Below are positions 1 to 8,126 of a stretch of 38,712 nucleotides of DNA, piece after piece. Positions within the stretch are counted from its first letter, which is position 1, and every line of letters begins with the position of its first letter. Under the pieces are notes generated by a model. The model had not been told where the DNA came from. It made no database searches and was given only the letters and a program-made list of their open reading frames with translations. The DNA is from a virus. The stretch covers positions 1 to 38,712 of the IMG/VR virus record IMGVR_UViG_3300037133_000122. The stretch is one strand, 5' to 3'. Made by a program: the position numbers and the translations under genes.

Positions 1-1
1 G

Positions 2-1417
2 CTACCCAGCATGGACGAGCAGGCCAACAACCCAATCGTGCTGGAGGGTGTGGCCCACGGCCTGAATCTTCTGAACATCGACACGACAGGCGTTCTGAGT
101 ACTCTGCCCGGCATGGGAACGTATCACCGCTACCTTTTCCGTGACTATATCCCGCGGCTGAAAGCGGAGATGTACAAGCAGGCCTTCGCAAGGAACATGG
201 AGCGTTTCGGAGGGGCCAAGGACGGCAAGGCTGCAACCATGACCCGTGACGAGATTCACTTGCTGACCGCGCAACAGGCAAACGCCGCGTTTGGCGGACT
301 CGACCCCGCGTTCTTTGAGCAGTTGAACCGGATGAACAATAAGACCTATCAGGCGATCGAGCATCTACTGCTTTTCAGCCCAGACTTTACAAAGGCTCGC
401 ATTCAGTTTGCGGCTCAGGGTATTGGAGAGATTCCACGTCTGGCGGCCCGTGTCGCGGCCAAGCCATTCAAGAGCACACAGACACCCCCACCACTCCACA
501 CCGAACAGCTTGCGGCGCTTCTGCGCGGAGCGCTGGTGATGTACGGCATCTGCCGGATCACGAACGCCGTCATCAACCGCGATCAGGGAGCGAAGGGCGC
601 CCACTGGGATTGGCAAGACGCACTGGTTGTGGTGACTCCCAAGAGCTGGGGCGTCTTGGGTGACAAGCATATCGGCCTCCGGATGGTTCAGGGAGACATG
701 ATGGAGCTTATCAAGAACCCTGTAACCTGGGCATACAACCGCCTGAACCCCGCAACGCTGCGCCCGGCGATTGAGTTCTTGACCGGCCGCGACAACTTTG
801 GCCGTCAAGAGAGCAAGATGAACTTTGCCAAAAATTACCTGAAACAGATGGCTCCCATCCAAGTGCAAAAGCTCTTCACCACTTCTGACGAGGGCTGGGT
901 CGATTCCCTCTTTACGAGCGCCGGTCTTCAGCTTGGAAATTATCGTTCGCCACTCGAGCAGGAAGCGCACGAGCTGCGGCTGAGCGATATTCCTGATCGT
1001 CCCGGAACCGAAGAGAAGATGGACGAAGCCCGCGCCAATGTCCAGGAGGTCAAGAAACTGCGGGACGCTGGTGCGATTGGAGACAACCCGAGCGCATGGC
1101 CAGAGCCAGCGCAGAAGATGGTGGACGACATCCGCGACAAGGTCGCCAATGGAAAGATGAGTTCGCGTGCTGCCTCAACAATCATTCTCCGGGCCGGAAT
1201 GACCGAGTTTCAGTACGACGTTTTACACCTCAGCATGGATGACGCGATGTCGATCTGGAACAAGGCTGGCGCGGGAGAGCGGGCGGAACTGAAGGACGTA
1301 ATCACAGAGAAAGCCTCACGCTCACTCGAAGCCACTGCCAAGGACAAGGGAATCGACGCCACGAACGAACTGGAAGCGCGGCTTAAAGACAAGGGAATCA
1401 CGGTTGGCCCACAATAG
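2..1417 (+). CDS. C-terminal part of a large phage virion-associated protein (partial)
   Basis: The frame is already open at the left edge (codons precede the first visible ATG at 11), so this is probably the end of a longer gene. The visible ~468 residues are mostly helical and lack enzymatic motifs. A stretch around residues 250-300 (LTGRDNFGR, then a proline- and lysine-rich segment) resembles the C-terminal parts of very large polyvalent or internal virion proteins (LPD38-like); this is a tentative impression. The last ~150 residues are charged and coiled-coil-like. It lies directly before the terminase genes in the same direction, which fits the end of a structural operon. An internal virion or ejection protein is possible but unproven. 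Confidence 0.6.
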   Translation, partial: LPSMDEQANNPIVLEGVAHGLNLLNIDTTGVLSTLPGMGTYHRYLFRDYIPRLKAEMYKQAFARNMERFGGAKDGKAATMTRDEIHLLTAQQANAAFGGLDPAFFEQLNRMNNKTYQAIEHLLLFSPDFTKARIQFAAQGIGEIPRLAARVAAKPFKSTQTPPPLHTEQLAALLRGALVMYGICRITNAVINRDQGAKGAHWDWQDALVVVTPKSWGVLGDKHIGLRMVQGDMMELIKNPVTWAYNRLNPATLRPAIEFLTGRDNFGRQESKMNFAKNYLKQMAPIQVQKLFTTSDEGWVDSLFTSAGLQLGNYRSPLEQEAHELRLSDIPDRPGTEEKMDEARANVQEVKKLRDAGAIGDNPSAWPEPAQKMVDDIRDKVANGKMSSRAASTIILRAGMTEFQYDVLHLSMDDAMSIWNKAGAGERAELKDVITEKASRSLEATAKDKGIDATNELEARLKDKGITVGPQ

Positions 1418-1461
1418 CTTTGATAGGATGGACAGTAGTTGCACCGCCCGGAGTGCCCGCA

Positions 1462-2229
1462 ATGCCCAGTAAGACCACTCAGAAAAGGGGGATCAGTAGC
1501 CCGACCACCGACGAGAAGCGATTCATTCGCTTCTACGTGAAAGAGGGCGCGGTCGAGGAAAAGATTGCATATGCTGAGCGCCGGGCAAAGCTGAAGGTGG
1601 GAACAGCAAAAAGATTTCTGGCTAAGAAGCGGGTGCAGAGCGAGATCAAGCGCCAGATGCAGCCAGTCTGGGATGAGCAGCGCCGCCAGGAGCTGGTGGG
1701 TGATGCGGTTCTTCAGGTCACGGCGAAGATCGAGCAGGACGCCCGCAAGGCCGAAGAAGAAAAGAAGGCCGCGCAGAATGAGCTGGCCGCCGTGGTCAGC
1801 GCTCCGCTGCAACGGATTGACGAGACGGTTCTCGAAGATCAGTTGATGCGCATGGCAGTCGGACTCGATCAAAATATACATCCACAACAAAAGCTGGCCG
1901 CCATCCAAGCCGCATTTGTCATCAAGGGTATTCTCGAGCAGGGCAACACCCGCCGCGTCGCCCCCGGAGACAACGACAGCACAGCCAGCAAGGGAGCAGG
2001 AATATATACAGCCGTCTTTGCCCGGCTACGCGCCGAGAAGCCCGCCGATGAACCCATTGAAAGGCCAGCCGATAACAACCAAGTTTTTGACTTGGTCCCA
2101 GAGAAGAACCCTGACGCTTCAAAGTCAGTAGTCCTGTCAGCAATTGGCGAGTCAATTGATACGCCGATCTCCGCATCGCTTGTTAAGAGAACGCCTCAAA
2201 GCAAAGTCATCACGGTGGACCTGGGATGA
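1462..2229 (+). CDS. Putative terminase small subunit
   Basis: About 255 residues. The start is taken at the ATG at 1462 (MPSKTTQKRG), which has a CCCGGAG-like ribosome site about 9 bases upstream; an earlier TTG at 1420 is possible but less convincing. The N-terminal ~70 residues (DEKRFIRFYVKEG, then AKRFLAKKRVQSEIKRQ) look like the helix-turn-helix DNA-recognition part of phage small terminases, followed by a charged helical region and a low-complexity tail. The stop overlaps the start of the large terminase gene by four bases (ATGA), a typical TerS-TerL arrangement. Function: recognition of phage DNA and loading of the packaging motor. Assignment rests on context plus fold-like pattern rather than a signature motif. 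Confidence 0.72.
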   Translation: MPSKTTQKRGISSPTTDEKRFIRFYVKEGAVEEKIAYAERRAKLKVGTAKRFLAKKRVQSEIKRQMQPVWDEQRRQELVGDAVLQVTAKIEQDARKAEEEKKAAQNELAAVVSAPLQRIDETVLEDQLMRMAVGLDQNIHPQQKLAAIQAAFVIKGILEQGNTRRVAPGDNDSTASKGAGIYTAVFARLRAEKPADEPIERPADNNQVFDLVPEKNPDASKSVVLSAIGESIDTPISASLVKRTPQSKVITVDLG

Positions 2230-3884
2230 GCGCCAGCCCTATTTCAATTCCGTCCATGGGCAAGTGGTTTCCGCCTTTTGAATTTCCTCCAGAGGGCGTA
2301 GAGCCAGCCTGGTGGCCCGCCAATGCTGGGCAGCAGGCATTTCTTAATTCACGCGCTGAATTGCTGATGGGCGGAGGTGCTTCAGGTGGCGGAAAAACCA
2401 TCGTTCTTGCTGCTGATGCCGTTCAGGAGTACAAAAACCCTCGTCTGCGTGCTCTGCTGATTCGCCGTTCCTTTCAGGAGATGCAGCAACTAGAAGACGT
2501 TCAGCAGAAGATGTACGAGCCGAAGCCTTATTGTGGTCGATGGGTCAGCCGGTTCAGGCACTGGCTATTTCCGAGCGGAGCCACGATCCGACCCGGCTAT
2601 CTGGCCAAAGACAAGGATCTGGATCGCTACCAGGGAAACCCATATAGTTGGCTCGGAATTGACGAGACCGGCCAGCACCCGGAACACCGAATCAAATTCA
2701 TGATCGGCTGGCTGGCGGCCCCAATAGACTCTGGACTATTTGTTCGCGGCCGCTTCACGAGCAACCCTGGCGGCATCGGCCATGGCTGGCAGATGAAAGT
2801 CTTTCTGCGCAATCGCTGCCCAATTCACAGCCCCGCAACCTACGCCGACGACCGCCCCTACGAGACTAGCGTTTACCCTGGACGCATCTACCGCGGAGCG
2901 TGCTGGACGGACGACTCTCCGGTCTACAAGACCACATCCTTCATTCCGTTTTTCCTCGCCGACAATCCCTTCTATGGCCGCGAGAAGCTGACCGGCCTGA
3001 TGAGCCAGTCGAAAGCCCTGCAGCAGCAGCTCCTGTACGGGTGCTGGTGCAATGCCGCAGGCCTGTACTTCGACTTTATGCGCCCGGACGACGTTGTCCC
3101 TTATGCCTCAATCGGCGACTCCTGGTGGTGGCAGCACTACATGGCCATCGACTATGGCTACGGAAACTCGGCGGCCGCCGCCGGCCTGTACGCCGTGGCT
3201 CCGAATGGCCGGGTGTTCAAGACGCGCGAGCGCATCGAGCGCAAGATGTCAGCGAAAAACTACGCGTTAGGAATTTGCGAAAAGGGCTTTGGTTCAACCG
3301 ATTTTCCCTTTCAGGGCCCCCAGCAATCTTGGCTGAAGAAACTAAAAGCTCGTGACCCCGAGCCACCGCGCATAGCGTTTTGTGTGATGGACGAGGCAAT
3401 GGATCAGCATCACGGCGCGGGTAAAAGCGTTTACGCTGTGATCTCTGAAATAATGAATGCTCATGGCGTAGCAACAATGAAATGGGCACATGATCCAGCC
3501 GGCAATGCCCAAGTGCTCTACAATGGTCTTTCCAGTAATGCTTTGACGTTGACCAGAGCTTCTTCCGATTTACCATTGACCTACCGTGCAATCAGCAGCC
3601 GAATTGTGGACGAGCGTAAGGCTGTAAAGAAGATTCACGGCGCATGGGAGGACGACAGCTACGATGAAACATCTGGAGGATGGAACACGTGGAAGCTGAA
3701 TAGCGAGATGCCGGCGCGGACCGCGCTACAGCAGGAAATAGACGAAAAGCGCAAAGAGGGCGTGGACGAAACAACTTTGGCCAGAATAGCCTGGAACCGT
3801 GAACAGGCCATCCTGGCGGATGAGCGGAAGAAAGGGAAGGGCATCAGGTTAGGTCGGGACTTGAACACTCCCGGCAAGAGGTAA
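2226..3884 (+). CDS. terL: Terminase large subunit (packaging ATPase and nuclease)
   Basis: 552 residues, the usual length. The Walker A P-loop GGGASGGGKT is at about residues 49-58 and the Walker B WLGIDE with catalytic acidic pair at about 142-147, followed by a TSNPGG coupling segment near 178-183. The C-terminal half carries an RNase H-like nuclease: Asp in MAIDYGYGN near residue 309 and Asp in CVMDEAMD near 389. It cuts concatemeric phage DNA and pumps it through the portal. The start ATG overlaps the TerS stop by four bases. It ends facing the leftward operon; the last 36 bases overlap the 3' end of the opposing gene 3849-4061. Confidence 0.95.
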   Translation: MSASPISIPSMGKWFPPFEFPPEGVEPAWWPANAGQQAFLNSRAELLMGGGASGGGKTIVLAADAVQEYKNPRLRALLIRRSFQEMQQLEDVQQKMYEPKPYCGRWVSRFRHWLFPSGATIRPGYLAKDKDLDRYQGNPYSWLGIDETGQHPEHRIKFMIGWLAAPIDSGLFVRGRFTSNPGGIGHGWQMKVFLRNRCPIHSPATYADDRPYETSVYPGRIYRGACWTDDSPVYKTTSFIPFFLADNPFYGREKLTGLMSQSKALQQQLLYGCWCNAAGLYFDFMRPDDVVPYASIGDSWWWQHYMAIDYGYGNSAAAAGLYAVAPNGRVFKTRERIERKMSAKNYALGICEKGFGSTDFPFQGPQQSWLKKLKARDPEPPRIAFCVMDEAMDQHHGAGKSVYAVISEIMNAHGVATMKWAHDPAGNAQVLYNGLSSNALTLTRASSDLPLTYRAISSRIVDERKAVKKIHGAWEDDSYDETSGGWNTWKLNSEMPARTALQQEIDEKRKEGVDETTLARIAWNREQAILADERKKGKGIRLGRDLNTPGKR

Positions 3885-4061
3885 CTTATCCCGATCAGAG
3901 AGACAGCGATTATAACCCGCTACAAATGACTCTGAAACGATTTTCGCAACACTTTGTTCCGACACTTTTCCTGAGTTGCATTGATCGATAAGCCGATCAA
4001 CTTCTTTTTTGATGATTTTCATTTGCGCGTTCACGGCTTCATTTAGACCTTGAATCTCCAT
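3849..4061 (-). CDS. Small hypothetical helical protein
   Basis: 70 residues starting MEIQGLNEAV. The start is fixed by an AAAGGAGAG ribosome site six bases before the ATG at 4061. The protein is charged and helical (KIIKKEVDRLIDQC), with no recognised domain. Its start overlaps the end of the receiver-like gene by 23 bases, and its end overlaps the TerL end on the other strand. It is probably the last gene of the leftward operon. Function unknown. Confidence 0.6.
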   Translation of the reverse strand: MEIQGLNEAVNAQMKIIKKEVDRLIDQCNSGKVSEQSVAKIVSESFVAGYNRCLSDRDKLPLAGSVQVPT

Positions 4062-4440
4062 GATCAACTCTCCTTTGAGGCCTATGCTTTCGTTTGCACA
4101 TAATACGAACATGCTCTAAAAGTTCACTTGTTATGTATGGCTCAACCATGCAGCTGTCAGCAAAATGATCTTCCGGTATTTCTCCAGGTTTGCAGATAAT
4201 TATTGAACGTGACCGTGGTGCCAACGGGTTAATGAGTCGCACCAGATCATCTCCTGTTGATCCGTCAAGTTTTTGACTGGCTATCAGCACACGAAAATCA
4301 TGTGTTTGCGCAAACAGAAGCGCCTTGGCTGACGAGTCACACGCTTCTACCTTGTAGCCGTTGGTGGAGAGCATAAAAGATAAAATGGAAAGCTGCTGTG
4401 CGTCTGAAGAGACGCACAGCAGAACCTTTTTCGGTCTCAA
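4039..4440 (-). CDS. Receiver-like (CheY-fold) protein lacking the phospho-acceptor
   Basis: 133 residues from a TTG at 4440 preceded by GGGAG seven bases upstream. The first ~110 residues follow the alternating beta/alpha pattern of response-regulator receiver domains (KKVLLCVSSD, then a helix, YKVEACDSSAKALLFA, then DFRVLIASQKLDGSTGDDLVRLI, then SIIICKPG). The position after the third strand, normally the phosphorylated Asp, reads AS here, and the acidic pair of the first loop is reduced to one Asp, so ordinary phosphotransfer is unlikely. There is no output domain, only a basic tail. A pseudo-receiver that binds a partner protein is the simplest reading. The 5' coding end contains a perfect 13-bp hairpin (4393-4422). 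Confidence 0.6.
   Translation of the reverse strand: MRPKKVLLCVSSDAQQLSILSFMLSTNGYKVEACDSSAKALLFAQTHDFRVLIASQKLDGSTGDDLVRLINPLAPRSRSIIICKPGEIPEDHFADSCMVEPYITSELLEHVRIMCKRKHRPQRRVDHGDSRSK
4393..4422 (+). terminator. Perfect 13-bp hairpin followed by a T tract
   Basis: CTGCTGTGCGTCT (4393-4405), a GAAG loop, then its exact complement (4410-4422), followed on the plus strand by AACC and five T. This has the form of an intrinsic terminator for transcription leaving terL. It also lies about 18 bases inside the opposing leftward gene, where it could fold in that mRNA just after the start codon. A role in either direction is inferred from structure only. Confidence 0.55.
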
Positions 4441-4457
4441 TTTGTTTCTCCCGGTGG

Positions 4458-5189
4458 TTAGCTGATAATAGGTAGGGTGTCCAACTGCTCGACCTCAGAG
4501 GTGTGTAATCTGTTCTTCAGCCAGGCTGCAATGGCATTGATGGCCGCAATCTTCCACGCACCACCATCAGCTTCGAAAAGGGCAAAACCTACGCCGTTCT
4601 TGACTCGGAAGATAAAGTCACTTGCCGGCTGGTCAAGTTCACGGAAGGTGCGGAACGGCTTCAGACTGAGGCGCGCCTTGACTTCAACTTGCTCCCTGAA
4701 CGCAACGCCCTTCTGCGCTGTTACTTCCTGACTCACTCCAGTGTCTGCAAGTTTTACCGACTCCTTTAGATCGATATGACTGGCAAGATCAAGAAGCTTC
4801 TTGAGGTCTTCGGAGTCCTGGAAGTGCGACTGAAGGCCAATGATAAAGTCTTCCTGCGCTCCCCAGGCATTGAAATAACGAAAGACCGTAATGCCTTCCG
4901 TGGGCTTGGCGACAAGCGCTGCAATTCGATCTCCGTATGTATCTGCCTCGCGCTTGGCAAGCCTAACTTCTTCATGGTCCACAATATGGACCACAAAATC
5001 TTTTGCGTCAAAGCTATCGATCCCTGCTTCGAGCATGTTTACAAATCCATCCAGCGTGCCGACACTAAAGGCCTCGGCAACTGGAGGTTTAACAAGCGAA
5101 AGATGCTTGTCTGTGTAAGTACGCCCATCAATTGGGTGCTCTGTGGCTGCTCCCAAGTCTACAATCTTTTGAATTGTCTGTGCATCCAT
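4458..5189 (-). CDS. DUF2303 (YfdQ-like) phage protein
   Basis: 243 residues. The C-terminal half has the pattern I associate with the DUF2303/YfdQ family of prophage proteins: VTAQKGVAF, then LKPFRTFRELDQPASDFIFRV and a final segment rich in aromatic and acidic residues. Members occur in the early or recombination regions of many tailed phages, and their biochemical role is not established. It lies directly downstream (leftward) of the conserved 118-aa protein 5247-5603, a pairing commonly seen in phages, which supports the call. A GTCTGTA-GA-TACAGAC palindrome lies just upstream of the start. Confidence 0.65.
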   Translation of the reverse strand: MDAQTIQKIVDLGAATEHPIDGRTYTDKHLSLVKPPVAEAFSVGTLDGFVNMLEAGIDSFDAKDFVVHIVDHEEVRLAKREADTYGDRIAALVAKPTEGITVFRYFNAWGAQEDFIIGLQSHFQDSEDLKKLLDLASHIDLKESVKLADTGVSQEVTAQKGVAFREQVEVKARLSLKPFRTFRELDQPASDFIFRVKNGVGFALFEADGGAWKIAAINAIAAWLKNRLHTSEVEQLDTLPIIS

Positions 5190-5205
5190 TACAAACTCTC
5201 ATTCT

Positions 5206-5221
5206 GTCTGTAGATACAGAC
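5206..5221. promoter_or_regulatory. 16-base palindrome between two leftward genes
   Basis: GTCTGTAGATACAGAC has seven-base arms around GA. It lies in the 57-base gap between the leftward genes 5247-5603 and 4458-5189, where it could be an operator or a small mRNA hairpin. No clear promoter elements accompany it. Confidence 0.35.
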
Positions 5222-5246
5222 GGTTGTTGGTGCGATGTCAAACGAG

Positions 5247-5603
5247 TTAATTGACTTTGGAAGCATCTTCGACGGACTCAGCTTCACCGTTGCCGTCAAA
5301 CATCCCCATCTGGCGGTGATCTTGAGTGAAGGCTTCAATGGTCGGTCCATTCTTCAGAAGATAGAACGACCCATCGACTCCCTGGTGGCTGGAGAGCTTG
5401 GTATCGACCTTCACCGTCGCGGTTCCACCGGAACGGTCAAGGGACGGAGCAAACTCAAACGACAGGATAATCTTTCGCTTTTTGCCCGCACTGGTATTTG
5501 GGTCTTTGATGTTATTGTTGACCTGCGCGAGAGCGGACTGAAAAAGTTCCATTGCAGCTCCTCGGCAAATTGTGACAAGATCAGCTCGTGGAAAATCAGA
5601 CAT
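5247..5603 (-). CDS. Conserved phage early protein (family often mislabelled 'replication terminator')
   Basis: 118 residues. The pattern of an N-terminal helix (LVTICRGAAMELFQSALAQV), NNNIKDPNT, then beta strands (KRKIILSFEFAP, GTATVKVDTKLSS) matches a widespread small phage family: a helix containing GAA, then 'NI.DPNT', then 'R.I.L...F.P'. In other phages it is encoded beside DUF2303 or single-strand-annealing modules and sometimes labelled replication terminator protein, a name without functional support. It is likely cytoplasmic. The neighbouring DUF2303 gene reinforces the assignment. Confidence 0.55.
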   Translation of the reverse strand: MSDFPRADLVTICRGAAMELFQSALAQVNNNIKDPNTSAGKKRKIILSFEFAPSLDRSGGTATVKVDTKLSSHQGVDGSFYLLKNGPTIEAFTQDHRQMGMFDGNGEAESVEDASKVN

Positions 5604-5612
5604 TGTGACGCC

Positions 5613-5759
5613 TCATTTCTTTGGTTGACAAACGAGAAGATACGCGGCCCCCATAAGCGCCGTTCCGAAATACAACTGCGGACCCTGCGCCCTTGGTTCG
5701 AGCGCATACAAGCCACAGATCATAAGCAGAAACGACGCCAAGAGCCGTAAGAACCGCAC
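5613..5759 (-). CDS. Small membrane protein downstream of groEL
   Basis: 48 residues from a GTG at 5759, preceded by a GGGGG ribosome site that sits inside the last codons of groEL. Two hydrophobic stretches (VRFLRLLASFLLMICGLYAL and LYFGTALMGAAYLLVC) flank a short charged loop, giving a predicted two-pass inner-membrane hairpin. It lies in the five-gene leftward run with groEL and may be translationally coupled to it. There is no recognised family and the function is unknown. Confidence 0.5.
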   Translation of the reverse strand: MRFLRLLASFLLMICGLYALEPRAQGPQLYFGTALMGAAYLLVCQPKK

Positions 5760-5763
5760 TGAA

Positions 5764-7437
5764 CTACCCCCGGTAGATAGCTGGGATGTTGGATGGAGCC
5801 GCCTGTTTTGGCTCGGGAATGTCACTGACAAGCACTTCCGTGGTGAGTAGCAACGCACCGATGGAAGCGGACTTTTCCAGCGCAATAAGAGCAACCTTGG
5901 CAGGATCAACGACGCCCGCCTCGTACATATCTCCGAAAGTTCCGTGGGCTGCATCATAGCCGTGTGAATCAGGTTGGCGCAAGATGGCACTTACGATCTC
6001 CGCTGCATCCTTTCGTCCAGCATTACGAACGATCTGAGTTGCAGGTTCGCGGATCGCGTTCAAGAGAATCAGTGCGCCCTGGCGCACGCCATCTGTAGTG
6101 ATTTTCTCGAAAAATGGCGAGTTGTGTTTTGACGCTCTAAGCAGCGCCACGCCACCGCCCGGCACCACGCCAGCCTCAAGCGCCCCTCGGCAAGCGTGTA
6201 CAGCATCCTCGGCGCGGGCCTTCTTCTCGATCATGGCGGGCTCAGAGTACGCGCCCACGCGCAGCACGGCCACACCGCCGGTCAGCCGGGCAATGCGATG
6301 GTCAAGCTGCTCCTTTTCGTAGGGATTCGTCGCGTCCGTCGACTGTTGAATCAACTGGCGAATGCGCTCAGTTTTCTTTTCTTCGTCAAAACCACCCTCA
6401 ACCAGCACGGTTCGCGTCGGAGAGATGATGGCCTGCTTGCAACTTCCGAGATCGTCAAGCGTAAAGCTGGAGAGCTGGTCGTCAACGCGCGTCGAAGTCT
6501 GCGAGTGGACACGCTTGGCTCCGATCGCAATCTGAAGGTCAAGCAGCGCGGCCGTGCGCGATTCTCCATAGCCCGGCAGTTTCACAAAGCACCCGCCAGG
6601 GATAGTTCCACCGGCAACCTGGGCAGCGAAGAGATTCAGGGCGTCACCCGTCAAATCCTCGGCCACAATCAGCAGAGGCCTCCGGGCTATGATGCACGCC
6701 TGAAGAATCTTGAAAATGTGATCGCCTGCGATATTCTGCCCGCCGACGATAACGCGCTCGGAAAGAAGGATGTACGGGTTGTCCAGCACGCACCGCTGGC
6801 TGGTGAGGTCGTTCACAAAAAACTGATTCGCCCCGTTCGCGCCCCGCCATCCCCGCTCGAAGTAGAATCCCTCGAGGTATTCGACGGTGGTTGTGTGGTC
6901 ACGGCTTTCGTTCAGCTCCACCACGCCACGTTCACCGACCTTCAGCGTAGCCTCGGCGATCAGTGAACCTAGCTCCACGTCCCCGTGGGTGGAGATGATG
7001 GCAACCTGCTTGACCAGCTCCGGCGTGGCTTTGATGGCTAACCTTTTGATGGTCGCAGCGCAAACGTCCGCCGCCACCTGGATACCGTCAGCCAGCAGTA
7101 GCGGCTCAGCCCCGGCGGAAACCAGCTTCATGCCCTCGGTGACGATTGCCTGAAGGATTACAGAGGCGGTGGTTGTACCGTCCCCGGCCTCAGTCACCGC
7201 AGCGTCGGCAACCTCACGCGCATAGGCCGCGCCCATGTTCTCAAACGGGTCGGGAAGGTCTGATACTTCCTTCGCCACGGTTACGCCGTCGCGGGTGGCC
7301 AGGGGCTGCCCTGGACGGTCCAACATAACGTTGCGCCCACGTGGGCCGAGAGTGACCTTCACGGGGTCAACAACGGAATCGACGCCGCGCAAGAGTGCCG
7401 CGCGCGCCTTGTCTCCAGAAAGTGTTTGTTTGGACAT
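5764..7437 (-). CDS. groEL: Phage-encoded GroEL-type chaperonin (60 kDa subunit)
   Basis: 557 residues, close to the bacterial length. Group I chaperonin signatures are intact: TLGPRGRNVML, the ATPase loops RDGVTVAKEV and GDGTTTASVI near residues 50-95, the segment AEDAVHACRGALEAG with the catalytic Asp, and GVVPGGGVALL near 415. It would assemble into an ATP-driven folding ring with the GroES encoded 0.7 kb upstream in the same operon. It lacks the GGM-rich C-terminal tail of bacterial GroEL and ends SNIPAIYRG. The apical-domain sequence diverges from typical host GroEL (e.g. EGFYFERGWRGANGANQFF). Divergence plus context suggest a phage-adapted copy for virion-protein folding. The start follows an AAAGG motif. 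Confidence 0.95.
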   Translation of the reverse strand: MSKQTLSGDKARAALLRGVDSVVDPVKVTLGPRGRNVMLDRPGQPLATRDGVTVAKEVSDLPDPFENMGAAYAREVADAAVTEAGDGTTTASVILQAIVTEGMKLVSAGAEPLLLADGIQVAADVCAATIKRLAIKATPELVKQVAIISTHGDVELGSLIAEATLKVGERGVVELNESRDHTTTVEYLEGFYFERGWRGANGANQFFVNDLTSQRCVLDNPYILLSERVIVGGQNIAGDHIFKILQACIIARRPLLIVAEDLTGDALNLFAAQVAGGTIPGGCFVKLPGYGESRTAALLDLQIAIGAKRVHSQTSTRVDDQLSSFTLDDLGSCKQAIISPTRTVLVEGGFDEEKKTERIRQLIQQSTDATNPYEKEQLDHRIARLTGGVAVLRVGAYSEPAMIEKKARAEDAVHACRGALEAGVVPGGGVALLRASKHNSPFFEKITTDGVRQGALILLNAIREPATQIVRNAGRKDAAEIVSAILRQPDSHGYDAAHGTFGDMYEAGVVDPAKVALIALEKSASIGALLLTTEVLVSDIPEPKQAAPSNIPAIYRG

Positions 7438-7479
7438 ACATGCCTTTCAAATTTAATTTGTTTGGTGCTGACGACAACG

Positions 7480-7917
7480 CTACCTCTTCTGCGGCGTGGG
7501 CGCTTTGGGCCGGGCAACACATTCCGGGTCACCCTGGGCGCTCATGCTGATCTGATACTCAACTCCGCAGATCTCCTGCAGCTCCTGAACGATCAGAGAG
7601 AAGGCATTTCCCAGCGCCTGCGACTTTTGCAACTCCGCAGATCCGTAAAAATCCCTGTACACCTTTGAGTGCTCAAGTTCGAGCTGGGCATCGGCCGCTG
7701 CAGCCTTAGCCTTCAGGAGGCGGTACTTGAGCGCATCCGGCACAACAGGTGCCGCAGTTTTTTCGCTTGGCGGCAAAGCTGGCTTAACAACTCCGGCGGG
7801 ATGGCTGGGTTTTTCTGTGGCCGGTGCTACAAGCGCATGTTTGACGTTGGTCTGAATCTGAGCGCTGGCCATTGCCGTGCCGAGAACCAGAAGTGCAACA
7901 AGTGAGATGTGCTTCAT
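7480..7917 (-). CDS. Secreted or periplasmic hypothetical protein
   Basis: 145 residues with a clear Sec signal peptide (MKHISLVALLVLGTAMASAQ, cleavage after ASA). A Pro/Ala/Lys-rich linker (residues ~25-60) follows, then a charged helix (KYRLLKAKAAAADAQLELEHSKVYRDFY) and a C-terminal segment with two cysteines (CGVEYQ and DPEC) that could form a disulphide in the periplasm. The start follows GGAG in the proper position. It sits between the groES/hairpin region and groEL. The function is unknown; a spanin-like role cannot be excluded, but no lipobox or transmembrane anchor beyond the signal is visible. Confidence 0.6.
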   Translation of the reverse strand: MKHISLVALLVLGTAMASAQIQTNVKHALVAPATEKPSHPAGVVKPALPPSEKTAAPVVPDALKYRLLKAKAAAADAQLELEHSKVYRDFYGSAELQKSQALGNAFSLIVQELQEICGVEYQISMSAQGDPECVARPKAPTPQKR

Positions 7918-7946
7918 GTTTTTCTCCTGTGATTGAGGTGGTCAAT

Positions 7947-8032
7947 GAATTGCGCGGCAGGCGGACATGATGACTCTGTACCCCGCATCGTGTTGACGGC
8001 GACCTCGATATTTTGAGCAGCCGCGCAAACTT
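7947..8032 (-). repeat. Hairpin element copy A: conserved closing stem, 61-nt unique interior
   Basis: Read leftward, it begins AAGTTTGCGCGGC and ends GCCGCGCAATTCA. The arms TTGCGCGGC (7950-7958) and GCCGCGCAA (8020-8028) pair perfectly over nine bases around a 61-nt interior that shares nothing obvious with the other copies. It lies seven bases from copy B, between groES and the secreted-protein gene, in transcription orientation. The same terminal sequences recur at 36004-36094. Possible roles are a structured small RNA, a processing site or a tiny mobile element; none is proven. Confidence 0.65.
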
Positions 8033-8039
8033 GGTTACT

Positions 8040-8124
8040 GAATTGCGCGGGTCCGTAGTCCTTAATCGTCCACAGAACCCGCCGAAGCGTCCAGACTTTA
8101 CAGAACGGTTGCCCGCGCAAACTT
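8040..8124 (-). repeat. Hairpin element copy B: conserved closing stem, 60-nt unique interior
   Basis: Read leftward, it begins AAGTTTGCGCGGG three bases after the groES stop codon and ends CCCGCGCAATTCA. The arms TTGCGCGGG (8043-8051) and CCCGCGCAA (8112-8120) pair over nine bases. The 60-nt interior differs from copies A and C and contains a C(TTCG)G tetraloop-like hairpin. It stands in tandem with copy A. Confidence 0.65.
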
Positions 8125-8126
8125 AA

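Noticed and set aside
7438-7479. CIRCE-type heat-shock operator before groEL
   Set aside because: The conserved TTAGCACTC/GAGTGCTAA arms are absent; only a short CAAATT-T-AATTTG palindrome is present.
7947-8124. Reading the tandem hairpins as a CRISPR array or tRNAs
   Set aside because: Only two tandem units with arms facing each other, no cas genes, and no T-loop or anticodon-arm signature in the interiors.
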